Positions 1 to 8,288 of a stretch of 64,000 bases of DNA are shown in pieces. Position 1 is the stretch's first letter, and each line of letters starts with the position of its first letter. The stretch comes from Marseilla massiliensis. Lineage in GTDB: Bacteria > Bacteroidota > Bacteroidia > Bacteroidales > Bacteroidaceae. The notes beneath the pieces were generated by a model. The model made no database searches. It saw only the letters and a program-made list of their open reading frames with translations, and was not told the origin of the DNA. Both the position numbers and the translations under genes were made by a program. The DNA lies in assembly GCF_016899855.1 (NCBI RefSeq), contig NZ_JACJJG010000006.1, forward strand, positions 1 through 64,000. Reading direction: 5' to 3'.

Positions 1-1774
1 GGTCTTGCAGGCCCGCGCGGCTGCGTCGTACGGCGTCGCTCACGGCGGTGATGGCCTCATCCTGGCCTATGACACGCTTGTGGAGCTCCTCCTCAAGATG
101 CAGAAGCTTGTCCTTTTCGCTCTGCATCATGCGGGTAACGGGTATGCCCGTCCAGCGGCTTACCACCTCGGCGATATCGTCGGCGGTAACCTCCTCGCGT
201 ATCATAGCGTTGCCGTCCTGGGTCGAACGGAGCTGCGCCTGTATGCTATTGATGTCGTCCTCAAGCTGTTTCAGGCGGCTGTAACGAATCTCAGCCACAC
301 GTTCGTAGTTGCCTTCACGCTCCGCGCGCTCGGCCTCGAAGCGCAATTGCTCCATCTGTTGCTTGTCCTGCTGTATCTTGTTGACGAGCGCTTTCTCGCT
401 CTCCCACTTCGCGCGGTAGTTCTTCTCCTGGTCTTTCAGCTCGGCGATGTCCTTGTCAAGCTGCGCGATTTTCGACTGGTCGTTCTCCCGCTTGATGGCC
501 TCACGCTCAATCTCGAGCTGCTTCAGACGGCGCGTTATCTCGTCAAGCTCCTCTGGAACGGAGTCACGCTCCATCCTAAGTTTTGCCGCAGCCTCGTCCA
601 TCAGGTCGATAGCCTTGTCGGGAAGGAAGCGGTCAGAGATGTAGCGTTCAGACAACTTGACGGCAGCTATGCACGCATCGTCCTGGATACGCACCTTGTG
701 GTGGTTCTCGTAACGCTCCTTCAGGCCACGCAGAATGCTTATCGCGCTGAGCTCGTCGGGCTCGTCCACCATTACCGTCTGGAACCTCCTTTCAAGAGCC
801 TTGTCCTTCTCGAAGTACTTTTGGTACTCGTTCAGCGTGGTGGCACCAATGCTGCGCAGCTCTCCACGGGCAAGAGCCGGCTTCAATATGTTGGCCGCGT
901 CCATCGCGCCTTCGCCTCCGCCAGCGCCCACGAGGGTGTGAATCTCGTCGATAAAGAGTATTATGCGGCCGTTGGAGTTGGTCACTTCCTTGATGACGCT
1001 CTTCAAACGCTCCTCAAACTCGCCCTTGTATTTCGCCCCGGCAACGAGCGCTCCCATGTCGAGAGAGTAGAGTTGCTTGTCCTTCAGGTTCTCGGGCACG
1101 TCGCCACGGACAATCCTTTCGGCCAGTCCCTCGACTATCGCCGTCTTACCAGTACCCGGTTCGCCTATCAGAATAGGGTTGTTCTTTGTACGGCGCGACA
1201 GAATCTGGAGCACACGGCGTATCTCGTCGTCACGCCCGATTACGGGGTCGAGCTTGCCTTGGCGGGCCTCCTCTACGAGGTTTTTCGCGTATTTCTCGAG
1301 CGACTGGTAGTTGTCGTCGGCCGACTGCGACTGCACTTTCTGTCCCTGTCGCAGCTCGTTGATGGCCGCGCGCATGTCTTTCTCGGTGCAACCTGCGTCC
1401 TTCATTATTCGTGACGCCGTTGAGTTGACCGTAAGCAGGGCAAGCAAGAGCGGCTCTACGGACACGAACTCGTCGCCCATCTTCTCCGAAATCTCCACCG
1501 CACGCTGCAATACCGTGTTGCTGTCGTTGCTCAGATAGGGTTGTCCTCCCTGCACACGGGGCAGGCGGTTGACCTCCCTGTCGAGCACGTTCTCAATCTG
1601 CATGGCGTTAACTCCCAGCTTCTGGAAGATGTAGTTAGCCACGTCCTTGGCCTTCGCCAACACTCCTTTCAGCAGGTGTACAGGTTCAATGGCCTGCTGG
1701 CCGTTGCGCTGCGCCGTGTTGACGGCTTCCTGAACGGCCTCCTGCGCCTTAATAGTGAATTTGTCGAATGTCAT
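1..1774 (-). CDS. clpB: ATP-dependent disaggregase ClpB (5' part, truncated by window edge)
   Basis: AAA+ chaperone that, with DnaK, extracts polypeptides from cytoplasmic aggregates. The start is the ATG complementary to 1772-1774 ([13 protein letters not shown]). About 591 codons are visible: the N-terminal Clp repeat domain (1-145), first nucleotide-binding domain with Walker A GEPGTGKT at residues 204-211 and a Walker B-like FIDEIH, the charged coiled-coil middle domain (about 400-520), and the start of the second AAA+ module (RVIGQDEA). The rest of a usual 860-residue protein lies left of the window. No TAnnTTTG element is obvious upstream, which would fit a heat-shock-type promoter, but that is inference. 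The long plus-strand frame over this region is antisense shadow. Confidence 0.97.
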   Translation of the reverse strand, partial: MTFDKFTIKAQEAVQEAVNTAQRNGQQAIEPVHLLKGVLAKAKDVANYIFQKLGVNAMQIENVLDREVNRLPRVQGGQPYLSNDSNTVLQRAVEISEKMGDEFVSVEPLLLALLTVNSTASRIMKDAGCTEKDMRAAINELRQGQKVQSQSADDNYQSLEKYAKNLVEEARQGKLDPVIGRDDEIRRVLQILSRRTKNNPILIGEPGTGKTAIVEGLAERIVRGDVPENLKDKQLYSLDMGALVAGAKYKGEFEERLKSVIKEVTNSNGRIILFIDEIHTLVGAGGGEGAMDAANILKPALARGELRSIGATTLNEYQKYFEKDKALERRFQTVMVDEPDELSAISILRGLKERYENHHKVRIQDDACIAAVKLSERYISDRFLPDKAIDLMDEAAAKLRMERDSVPEELDEITRRLKQLEIEREAIKRENDQSKIAQLDKDIAELKDQEKNYRAKWESEKALVNKIQQDKQQMEQLRFEAERAEREGNYERVAEIRYSRLKQLEDDINSIQAQLRSTQDGNAMIREEVTADDIAEVVSRWTGIPVTRMMQSEKDKLLHLEEELHKRVIGQDEAITAVSDAVRRSRAGLQD

Positions 1775-2221
1775 ATATCTGATCTCCTTTCTTTATTTTT
1801 CGTTATACGGATAATCTGCGGACGAGGCTTCATTCAGACCTCAATCCGCTATACGTAGAGTCAAATAGCGTGCCCAAAGGATATTTATGCCATTTTGACA
1901 CACAATAAGACAGATTGTCAAACACGTATAACAACAAGACCCAAGACACTCTACGAATAAACAAAAGACGGCAAACGGTCACGCGAAAGACCGTCTTTTA
2001 CACGATAAAAGGCCGTCTTTTGGAATGCAAAAGATGGCCTTTTAAATTCATAACAAAAGCCCGTCATCCGATAACACATCATAACCCGCACAGCAAGCTA
2101 CGGTCTGTATCGCAATGAAAAGCGCAGTATTTGCTTACAGTTTTCGGTCATGGAGAATGGGAAAGGCACTCCGTTACCTCTTTACTTACAGCTTTTCTTC
2201 ATGATAAAACAGCCCTAAAGC
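1775..2221. other. Intergenic region between clpB and the YitT gene
   Basis: 447 bases without a supported gene. It holds the upstream region of clpB and copy A of the dispersed palindromic repeat (1962-2044). No TAnnTTTG promoter is evident for clpB and no T-tailed terminator for the YitT gene. Confidence 0.6.
1962..2044 (+). repeat. Dispersed palindromic repeat, copy A
   Basis: Three to four units of AAAAGRCNGNCTTTT type spaced about 20-22 bases apart, for example AAAAGGCCGTCTTTT near 2008 and AAAAGATGGCCTTTT near 2030. Each unit is nearly self-complementary and neighbouring units can also pair. It ends in a TTCAT-like edge shared with other copies in the window. Confidence 0.75.
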
Positions 2222-3118
2222 CTATTTCATCTTGTCGAATCCCTCGCCGAACACGCCGTGGCAGAAGGTCTGCGAGACGATGGCCTCGGGGTCGATAATC
2301 TTTATCGTGGTAAGTATCCCGTGCGACTCGTACTTGCGGGCGAGTACGATAAGAATGTCGACGTCGTGCTTTGAGTACCAGCCTTTGCCCTGAACAACGG
2401 TCACTCCACGGTGAATCTTGTTGTTAATCATGTCGGCTATCTGCTCATACTTCTTCGAAATGATGATAAACTGCATTGTCTGGCGCGAGCCGTTGACCAC
2501 GTAGTCGCATACATAACTATATATAATGGTGAAAGCAATGCCGTAAACAATCGGTTCCATGCTGTGGAAAAGGAAGTACGACGACGAAATGATACACGTG
2601 TCGATGAGCTGTATGGCGCGCCCGAAGTTCATGTGGAAGTACTTGTTGAGCATGGCAATGATGATGTCCGTGCCGCCGGTGGAGCCGTTATGCGCGAACA
2701 CCAGTCCGAGACCGGCGCCGCTCAGCACGCCTCCTATAAGCAGGTGCATGAACTTGTCCTCACCTGCCGTCACCATGGGGTACGCCTCGAACACGGGCTG
2801 CAGCGCACCAATCATGGCCGAAAGGATGGTTACGCCGATGATGGTGCGCACGGTAAACTGCTTGCTAAGCGTACGGTAGGCGATTATCACCATGATGATG
2901 TTGATACCCCAGATTGACAGTGCCGGCGGTATCTTGAACCCATAGAACAGCAAGGCGGCAATACCCGACGCGCCACCCATCACGATTTGGTCGGGCAGGA
3001 TGAACGCCGTATAACCGAACGAATACATAAGAATGCCCACACAAAGGAAAAAGAGGTCCTTCATAGCTTGCTTCTTCATCTTGATGTGCAGATGAGTAAT
3101 GTCTTTTATTTTATTCAT
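2222..3118 (-). CDS. YitT family membrane protein (DUF161/DUF2179)
   Basis: A 298-residue integral membrane protein. Residues about 18-210 carry five to six hydrophobic segments with family-typical glycine motifs (VMGGASGIA, HNGSTGGTDII). The last 80 residues form a soluble DUF2179-like domain (VTVVQGKGWYS, then LTTIKIIDPEA). The family is widespread but of unsettled function; no transport substrate is claimed. A TAnnTTTG promoter lies just upstream at 3140-3147, supporting this start; the in-frame Met at residue 14 (MKKQAM) is an alternative. It appears monocistronic. Confidence 0.9.
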   Translation of the reverse strand: MNKIKDITHLHIKMKKQAMKDLFFLCVGILMYSFGYTAFILPDQIVMGGASGIAALLFYGFKIPPALSIWGINIIMVIIAYRTLSKQFTVRTIIGVTILSAMIGALQPVFEAYPMVTAGEDKFMHLLIGGVLSGAGLGLVFAHNGSTGGTDIIIAMLNKYFHMNFGRAIQLIDTCIISSSYFLFHSMEPIVYGIAFTIIYSYVCDYVVNGSRQTMQFIIISKKYEQIADMINNKIHRGVTVVQGKGWYSKHDVDILIVLARKYESHGILTTIKIIDPEAIVSQTFCHGVFGEGFDKMK

Positions 3119-3139
3119 GACGCGATATTATAACTTTTG

Positions 3140-3147
3140 CAAACTTA
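3140..3147 (-). promoter_or_regulatory. Bacteroidota -7 promoter element for the YitT gene
   Basis: On the minus strand the sequence is TAAGTTTG followed by C, matching TAnnTTTG. It lies 21 bases upstream of the start codon at 3118, so the leader would be only about 15 bases. Confidence 0.7.
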
Positions 3148-3675
3148 CATAAAAAAATCCATATCCGTGCCTTTCGGCATGAATAAAATTTTATTTGCCG
3201 GTAAACGTGCATGTGGACGACATTCACCCGTAAGGCAGACAACAGCCCAAGGCCGAACATACAGTATCCTCCTTTAATACAGGCGGCAGCGTTCCTGACC
3301 GAGGCAGAGCGCGGCTTGCGAGACTGTATGCTACCGTCTGGATTATAAAATGCAGGCAATTGGATTGGAAGGCATTATAAGAAATAAGCCCGCGGATAAT
3401 GTTTTGCCAATCAACAGATTAGCCGATGAACCGCAAAAGGCCACCTTTCGCATTCCAAAAGGCCGTCAATCGGGCGCTAAAAGGCCATGTTTCAGCGTGT
3501 AAAACATGGCCTTTTACAACGGCTCTGATTATCAAGCACTTACACTACGGCGGCAGAACGAGGAACTGACGGCGGCCTCCACGCCCGTAAAACGGACGTC
3601 GTGACACGTCAGGCCAATACGTTAAATACGTGAAAATATCATGGCACAAACTGCAATTAAACGGAATATTTGTTG
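3148..3675. other. Intergenic region between divergent YitT and ilvA promoters
   Basis: About 530 bases with no convincing gene. It contains an 8-bp perfect inverted repeat (CATACAGT 3258-3265, ACTGTATG 3323-3330) and repeat copy B at 3432-3517. The 82-codon minus frame that runs into it from 3111 has no coding character. Confidence 0.55.
3432..3517 (-). repeat. Dispersed palindromic repeat, copy B (inverted orientation)
   Basis: Read on the minus strand it begins with TGATAATCA and an ACGGC-like block, passes through AAAAGGCCATGTTTT, ATTGACGGCCTTTTGG and AAAGGTGGCCTTTT units, and ends near GGTTCATC. This is the same order and the same edges as copies E and F, so this copy is inserted in the opposite direction. 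Confidence 0.75.
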
Positions 3676-3683
3676 TAATTTTG
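3676..3683 (+). promoter_or_regulatory. Bacteroidota -7 promoter element for ilvA-ridA
   Basis: TAATTTTG followed by CG matches TAnnTTTG and lies 27 bases upstream of the ilvA start codon at 3711, giving a short leader. A -33 TTTG at the usual distance is not clear. Confidence 0.7.
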
Positions 3684-3710
3684 CGGTATTAAATCTAATC
3701 ATCATAAGTT

Positions 3711-4904
3711 ATGCTTAATTTAGACGACCTTTACAAAGCACGCTATGTGCTGAGTAAAATACTTCGGCATACCGACCTTGTGCATGCGCCGAAGCTTAAC
3801 CCCGAGAGCGACATATACCTTAAACCCGAGAATCTGCAGATAACAGGCTCGTTCAAGGTTCGCGGCGCGTATTACAAAGTGTCGCAGCTCAGCGACGAGG
3901 AGAAGAAAAAAGGTGTCATTGCCTGCTCTGCCGGCAACCACGCGCAGGGCGTTGCGCTCGGCGCTACAAGCAACGGCATAAAGTCTATAATCTGCCTGCC
4001 CGAGGGCGCGCCGATAAGCAAGGTGGAGGCCACACGCCGCCTCGGAGCCGAAATCTGCCTCGTACCGGGCGTGTATGACGACGCCTACAAACGTGCGCTT
4101 CAGCTGCGCGACGAGCACGGATACGCGTTTGTTCACCCCTTTAACGACGACCATGTAATAGCCGGACAGGGCACCATCGGCCTTGAACTGCTTGACCAGC
4201 TGCCCGACATCGAGGCCGTTGTAGTGCCCATCGGCGGCGGCGGACTGATTAGCGGCGTGGCTTACGCCATCAAGTCGTTGAAACCCGACGTCAAGGTGTA
4301 CGGCGTACAGGCTGCCGGGGCGCCAAGCATGTACCAGAGCATACACGACAACCAGCCCGTGACTCTCGGCAGCGTAGCCACCGTTGCCGACGGTATAGCC
4401 GTGAAAACACCGGGCGACCTGACCTACGAAATATGCCAGAAATACGTTGACGACATAGCTCTCGTGAGCGAAGACGAGATTTGCGCCGCCATACTCCGCC
4501 TGATAGAAGAGGAGAAGATGGTAGCCGAAGGCGCCGGAGCGGTAAGCGTTGCGGCGGCGATGTTCAACAAAGTGCCCATCAAGGGCAAGAAGACCGTCTG
4601 CCTGGTGAGCGGCGGCAACATCGACGTGAACATCCTCAACCGCGTCATCAACCGCGGACTCGACAAGGACGGACGTATCTGCACGCTGGCAATGGAGCTT
4701 GACGACAAGCCCGGACAGCTGCTTGAAGTCATCGAAGTGCTGGCCTCACTGGGCGCCAACGTGCTCAGCGTACACCACGAACGCGGCGTTTACGGCCAGA
4801 ACATCAACGCCTGCGAACTGCACGTACGCCTCGAAACACGCAACCACGAACATGTAGACGCCATCAAGGAAGGACTACAGAAGAAAGGATTTAAGCTGAA
4901 ATAA
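3711..4904 (+). CDS. ilvA: Threonine ammonia-lyase (threonine dehydratase) with ACT domain
   Basis: PLP enzyme converting L-threonine to 2-oxobutanoate and ammonia, the entry to isoleucine synthesis. It has 397 residues, like the single-ACT short form (about 400) rather than the 514-residue E. coli IlvA. GSFKVRGAYYK carries the PLP lysine (K49); GGGGL at 175-179 is the phosphate-binding loop; CSAGNHAQG is also present. A C-terminal ACT domain (about 325-397, LAMELDDKPGQLLEVI) suggests allosteric control, but which ligand cannot be read from sequence. ridA follows 204 bases downstream on the same strand, matching the known role of RidA in removing the imine released by this enzyme. The catabolic TdcB-like role is the main alternative. 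Confidence 0.93.
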   Translation: MLNLDDLYKARYVLSKILRHTDLVHAPKLNPESDIYLKPENLQITGSFKVRGAYYKVSQLSDEEKKKGVIACSAGNHAQGVALGATSNGIKSIICLPEGAPISKVEATRRLGAEICLVPGVYDDAYKRALQLRDEHGYAFVHPFNDDHVIAGQGTIGLELLDQLPDIEAVVVPIGGGGLISGVAYAIKSLKPDVKVYGVQAAGAPSMYQSIHDNQPVTLGSVATVADGIAVKTPGDLTYEICQKYVDDIALVSEDEICAAILRLIEEEKMVAEGAGAVSVAAAMFNKVPIKGKKTVCLVSGGNIDVNILNRVINRGLDKDGRICTLAMELDDKPGQLLEVIEVLASLGANVLSVHHERGVYGQNINACELHVRLETRNHEHVDAIKEGLQKKGFKLK

Positions 4905-4920
4905 ACCTATTATACGGTAG

Positions 4921-5092
4921 TTATCAGGAGTAAACAGGAGTTAGTCCGCTCCGCGGACAGGAGTTAACGGACATTAGCCTTGTACATAATTAACGGTTAA
5001 AGCCACAATAAACAACGGCAAGACAAATGTCTGTTAACTCCGGCGAGCGCAGCGAGCTAACTACGGATAACTCCCGTTAACTCCATAACCTA
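4921..5092. repeat. Large imperfect inverted repeat of GGAGTTAAC words between ilvA and ridA
   Basis: The left arm (4921-4975) has three CAGGAGTWA words; the right arm (5026-5092) has the same words on the other strand. The inner parts match almost perfectly: CAGGAGTTAACGGACATT at 4958-4975 against AATGTCTGTTAACTCCGG at 5026-5043. The loop is about 50 bases. Transcribed, it would fold into a long stem between the two genes. Confidence 0.75.
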
Positions 5093-5108
5093 TTAAAAAT
5101 AAAAAACA

Positions 5109-5483
5109 ATGAAAGCATTACATTCAGACAAAGCGCCTAAGGCTTTAGGCCCGTACAGCCAGGCAATAGTTGCCGGCGGATTCGTATTCGCATCAGGCCA
5201 GGTACCCATCGACCCCGCAACGGGCAACTTCGTAGAGGGCGGAATAAAGGAGCAGACACGCCAGTCGCTCACCAACGTAACCAACGTTCTTGCCGAGGCA
5301 GGCATCGACCTGACCCATGTTGTCAAGACAACCGTATTCCTTTCAGACATGGATAACTTCGCCGCAATGAACGAAGTGTACGCTACGTTCTTCAAAGAGC
5401 CCTACCCCGCCCGCTCCGCCGTTGCCGTAAAGACACTGCCCAAAGGCGCTTTGGTAGAGATAGAAGTGGTGGCAGAACTTTAA
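5109..5483 (+). CDS. ridA: RidA family enamine/imine deaminase
   Basis: 124-residue member of the RidA/YjgF family, which hydrolyses 2-aminoacrylate and 2-iminobutanoate released by PLP dehydratases. Family signatures are visible: GPYSQAI near residue 15, FASGQVPIDP near 28-37, the catalytic arginine in PARSAV (R105) and the terminal VEIEVVAEL with a conserved Glu. It follows threonine ammonia-lyase on the same strand, so the producer and remover of the toxic imine are co-located. The stop codon (5481-5483) directly abuts the 37-bp inverted repeat. Confidence 0.94.
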   Translation: MKALHSDKAPKALGPYSQAIVAGGFVFASGQVPIDPATGNFVEGGIKEQTRQSLTNVTNVLAEAGIDLTHVVKTTVFLSDMDNFAAMNEVYATFFKEPYPARSAVAVKTLPKGALVEIEVVAEL

Positions 5484-5584
5484 AAAGGTGAAAAAGTGAA
5501 AGGGTGAAAAGGTGAAAAAATTTTTTTATAGTAATAAGAATTCATGTTTTTTTCACCTTTTCACCCTTTCACTTTTTCACCTTT
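5484..5584. repeat. 37-bp perfect inverted repeat of GGTGAAAA words (possible bidirectional terminator)
   Basis: Arm 5484-5520 starts AAAGGTGAAAAAGTGAAAGG and is perfectly complementary to 5548-5584, with a 27-base T/A-rich loop. It lies between the convergent ridA and winged-helix genes, starts at the base after the ridA stop codon, and encodes the last codons and stop (5569-5571) of the minus-strand gene. Runs of A and T flank the loop rather than the stem base, so it is not a textbook terminator. A degenerate one-arm relative occurs at 40192-40229. Confidence 0.85.
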
Positions 5585-5859
5585 AAATATTCTTTTATCG
5601 TTTCCACGTATTCCTCAAACGCCTGCATGCCCTCCGAGGTGAGGCGGCACGAGGTGTTGGGGCGCTTCCCCACGAAGCTTTTTATTATGTCAATGTAGCC
5701 TGCCTTGCGCAGTTTCTCAAGCTGTACGCTGAGGTTTCCGGCCGTAGCTCCCGTCTGCTCGCGCAGGTAGACGAAGTCCGCCTCGCCCACGCTGACGAGC
5801 AGTGACATCACCGCAAGGCGCAGTTCGCTGTGCAATAGAGGGTTCAACGGTTTCAGCAT
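5569..5859 (-). CDS. Small winged-helix transcriptional regulator (HTH_34-like)
   Basis: 96-residue protein that is almost entirely a winged helix-turn-helix. HSELRLAVMSLL is helix 1, then FVYLREQTGATAGNLSVQLEKLRKAGYI with the recognition helix (about residues 37-55), then a wing (FVGKRPNTSCRLTSEG) and a C-terminal helix. This matches the PF13601-type MarR/PadR-like regulators common in Bacteroidota, probable dimeric DNA-binding repressors. It is the last gene of the cluster with three membrane proteins, 11 bases after the nearest, so it probably regulates that cluster (inference). Its final residues KVKK and stop are encoded by the inverted repeat at 5548-5584. Confidence 0.85.
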   Translation of the reverse strand: MLKPLNPLLHSELRLAVMSLLVSVGEADFVYLREQTGATAGNLSVQLEKLRKAGYIDIIKSFVGKRPNTSCRLTSEGMQAFEEYVETIKEYLKVKK

Positions 5860-5870
5860 GGACGTCGGTT

Positions 5871-6431
5871 TTAGTTCTTTTTCTTAGCTATGTCGAAGCC
5901 GCACATTATGCATACGGCGAAGAACAGGCAAAAACAAGAAATTCTTGAACTGCGCATTGCCGCAGTGTCGGCAAAGGTCATGACGCTCCACACCATTCCC
6001 CAATACGCCATAACGAGCACACTCTTGTCCTTGAACATGCCGCTAAGCATGAACAACGCGCACGAAAGCGGCAACACCATCAACGCAAGTATCAGCCGAG
6101 GGGCGTCGAACACGCCGTAAACCGCCGATATAATGGCAAGCCAGGCAAAGTATTTCCAACCCTGCCTTACGATACGTCCCACGATTGTCATCGGCTTGCG
6201 CCACATCTTCTCATGCACGTACGGCACGCCATAAGCCACCACGGGAACCACTATCCACAGCCCCTTAACCCACTCCGGCGTGCCAATCCATTCAAGAACG
6301 GTAAGCACCAGCCCCATCACTCCATACAAAGTAACGAAGTTAAGACGGCTGATCTCCGCCTTGCGCGAACGCTCTATCATGTCGGAAATAAGCCTAAGGC
6401 TCTCCCGTTCATTCAGTTTCTCGTTCTCCAT
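5871..6431 (-). CDS. Six-helix membrane protein, paralogue 3 of the tandem family
   Basis: 186 residues, function not recognised. The N-terminal soluble helix ESLRLISDMIERSRKAEI resembles the start of the next two proteins (SLEII.. type), followed by about six hydrophobic segments (near residues 28-48, 57-74, 92-108, 113-130, 138-155, 165-182). Its start overlaps the end of the upstream paralogue by 23 bases, indicating translational coupling. It is the most diverged of the three: it lacks the TPMI(V/M)WGVL motif of the other two, replaced by LNFVTLYGVMGL. No catalytic motif is seen. Confidence 0.75.
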   Translation of the reverse strand: MENEKLNERESLRLISDMIERSRKAEISRLNFVTLYGVMGLVLTVLEWIGTPEWVKGLWIVVPVVAYGVPYVHEKMWRKPMTIVGRIVRQGWKYFAWLAIISAVYGVFDAPRLILALMVLPLSCALFMLSGMFKDKSVLVMAYWGMVWSVMTFADTAAMRSSRISCFCLFFAVCIMCGFDIAKKKN

Positions 6432-7038
6432 TTTGCTTCCATACTTTATATTTGATGACTATTCCAGGCACAACAAGGCACACCAAGCCTACCATTGCCA
6501 TGTCAAACGCCTGCTCTGTACCGCTGTCCTGCAAGGCCCAGCCTGCCCCCATGAGTGACATTGCGGAAAAACCGTAGTTCTCTTTGACATTCATCACCGT
6601 TGTTTGCACAGCCGACGCAAGGGCAAACAGCAACATTACGATAGGATAAATGGGCACATAAGGCCATTCATGCGCCGCTTTGTTTGGGATACAACTGAAT
6701 ATCACGGCGAAGACGGAAATCATCGCAAAATACATCCACGTCCATCTTATCACCTGTGAGGCAAACGTATGAGCCTGCCCTCCGTCGTACCTCCGCTTCA
6801 AGTTTATCAGGTAATAACACCAGCCTATGCCACCCATCACAACCCAAAGCAAGTTCCAAAGCGGCTCGCCCGTAGCTCCCCACGCCCACGACACGGCAAT
6901 ACCCGTAATACAGATAAGCACGCCCCACACTATCATTGGTGTTGCGGCATCGTTCATAACGTCACGCCTACTACGCCATATGGCGTCTCTTATTATCTCA
7001 AGGCTGCGCTCAGCGGCCAGTTTCTTATTGTCGTCCAT
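6409..7038 (-). CDS. Six-helix membrane protein, paralogue 2 of the tandem family
   Basis: 209 residues, function not recognised. It begins with a charged helix (ERSLEIIRDAIWRSRRDV) and then TPMIVWGVLICITGIAV, the first of about six membrane segments. It shares the order and wording of these elements with paralogue 1 (7043-7654), so the two arose by tandem duplication. It starts 4 bases after the stop of paralogue 1 and overlaps paralogue 3. No signal peptide or enzyme motif is visible; it may act as a membrane sensor or stress complex together with the winged-helix protein. Confidence 0.75.
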   Translation of the reverse strand: MDDNKKLAAERSLEIIRDAIWRSRRDVMNDAATPMIVWGVLICITGIAVSWAWGATGEPLWNLLWVVMGGIGWCYYLINLKRRYDGGQAHTFASQVIRWTWMYFAMISVFAVIFSCIPNKAAHEWPYVPIYPIVMLLFALASAVQTTVMNVKENYGFSAMSLMGAGWALQDSGTEQAFDMAMVGLVCLVVPGIVIKYKVWKQNGERETE

Positions 7039-7042
7039 ACCG

Positions 7043-7654
7043 TCAATTGTCCTTTCTTGATTGCAGGTTGAGCTTTATTCCCGGTATGACAAGCTGCGTT
7101 ACGGCCGACACTGCAACGCAAAGAGCCTCATAAGGACCGGGATACAACAGGGCGAAGTTCATCCAAATGACGTTGCCACCGATGAGGACGCCATACGTCT
7201 TGTCCTTCATCACGTAGGCCGTCACTGCCGAGGCGAACGTAAGCAGCAGTATGGTAACGGCCGTGATGGGCAGGTGCGTGCCATAGACCGACGCATCGCT
7301 TGACAACATCCCAATTACGGCAACCGCCACGGCAAGTATGCCGAACACCGTCCAAGTCCATCCGACGAGCTTCCATACGTACGAGCTGGGGCGGCTCTCG
7401 TTGCGCTCCCTGCGGTTCATCAAGACCTGAATGACCCATCCCACGACGCACATGGCGAACCAAAGCATGTTCCACACCGCTGTGCCCGTAAGCCGCCAGA
7501 GCAGGCACACAATGCCGCCCGTAATGCAGGTAAGCACTCCCCACATTATCATCGGCGTGCCGGCGTTGCGCTCTACGTCGCGGCGGCCCAGCTCGATGGC
7601 ATTGCTTATTATCTCAAGACTGCGCTCAACGCTCATTTTCCCATCATTTTCCAT
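7043..7654 (-). CDS. Six-helix membrane protein, paralogue 1 of the tandem family
   Basis: 203 residues, function not recognised. The N-terminal helix (ERSLEIISNAIELGRRDV) is followed by TPMIMWGVLTCITGGIV and about five more hydrophobic segments; an RRERNESR loop lies near residue 75-85. It is closely similar to paralogue 2. It is preceded by a 9-bp perfect hairpin (7683-7708) that separates it from the DUF2141 gene, 77 bases upstream. It is probably cotranscribed with DUF2141 from the promoter at 8289-8320. Confidence 0.75.
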   Translation of the reverse strand: MENDGKMSVERSLEIISNAIELGRRDVERNAGTPMIMWGVLTCITGGIVCLLWRLTGTAVWNMLWFAMCVVGWVIQVLMNRRERNESRPSSYVWKLVGWTWTVFGILAVAVAVIGMLSSDASVYGTHLPITAVTILLLTFASAVTAYVMKDKTYGVLIGGNVIWMNFALLYPGPYEALCVAVSAVTQLVIPGIKLNLQSRKDN

Positions 7655-7682
7655 AATTCGTTTCGTTGTTTAAGAGGGATGG

Positions 7683-7708
7683 GGAAAATGGAGTCAACCC
7701 CATTTTCC
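7683..7708. other. Intercistronic hairpin downstream of the DUF2141 gene
   Basis: GGAAAATGG (7683-7691) and CCATTTTCC (7700-7708) form a perfect 9-bp stem with an 8-base loop. No run of T follows on the minus strand, so it looks more like a processing or stability element than a full terminator. Confidence 0.5.
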
Positions 7709-7731
7709 ACCATCACCTGCAGGTTTATTAC

Positions 7732-8118
7732 TCACTTACCGCGTTTCCGGCGCACTTTCTCAATGATGTTCTCAAGGCTCACGGTAACGCTGCCGGTGTC
7801 TTTCGAAATATCGAACTTTTCAATACAAACATACTCTTTGGGCAGTTCGCCGTCCATGTCGCACGTCATATTGCCGTTAGCGTCGTGCAAAACGTAGAAC
7901 ACCACGTCGCCGTCGGGCACGTTGCTTACCGTCACTTCGGTCTCGCCGGCCACAGCCTGCGCCATGCCTGTCTGCCCCTTGTTGGTAGCAATGAGCACTT
8001 TGCCACTGCAGTTAGGCACGTTCTCCACCTTTACCGTCACATTGTTCTGCGCCATTGCGCCTGCCGACGCCATTAACGAAAGCGCCGATAAAACCGTAAT
8101 TGAAATCCATTTATTCAT
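7732..8118 (-). CDS. Secreted DUF2141 family protein
   Basis: 128 residues with a clear signal peptide (MNKWISITVLSALSLMASAGAMA, cleavage probably after GAMA before QNN). The mature part is a small beta-sandwich-like domain with the DUF2141 pattern: VKVENVPNCSGKVLIA early and VVFYVLHDANGNMTCDMDGELPKE later; the HDxNxNxxxD stretch is typical of the family. Its role is not established; an extracytoplasmic location is inferred. It is the first gene of the minus-strand cluster and has a long leader (about 165 bases). Confidence 0.85.
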   Translation of the reverse strand: MNKWISITVLSALSLMASAGAMAQNNVTVKVENVPNCSGKVLIATNKGQTGMAQAVAGETEVTVSNVPDGDVVFYVLHDANGNMTCDMDGELPKEYVCIEKFDISKDTGSVTVSLENIIEKVRRKRGK

Positions 8119-8288
8119 TACTCAAAATTCTTTTAATAGTTAACAACTCAATTTTATTCTCACCGCCTCAGACCGTCGCCCCTGCAGCAGGCAACAGCCT
8201 GGGCCAAATCCGGATTTCATCTGTAGATTCGACAGCCGTCGTCAACACCCCTGCGGGTAATAGTCAATCCTGCCGTCTCTTAACAATG

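Noticed and set aside
5-1414. 469-codon open frame on the plus strand
   Set aside because: It is antisense to clpB, whose minus-strand frame has full AAA+ motifs; the plus frame is low-complexity Leu/Val-rich shadow.
3111-3359. 82-codon minus-strand frame upstream of the YitT gene
   Set aside because: It overlaps the promoter and intergenic inverted repeat, and shows no family resemblance or ribosome binding site.
5484-5584. CRISPR-like or tandem repeat array
   Set aside because: The repeated words are contiguous without spacers and form one hairpin.
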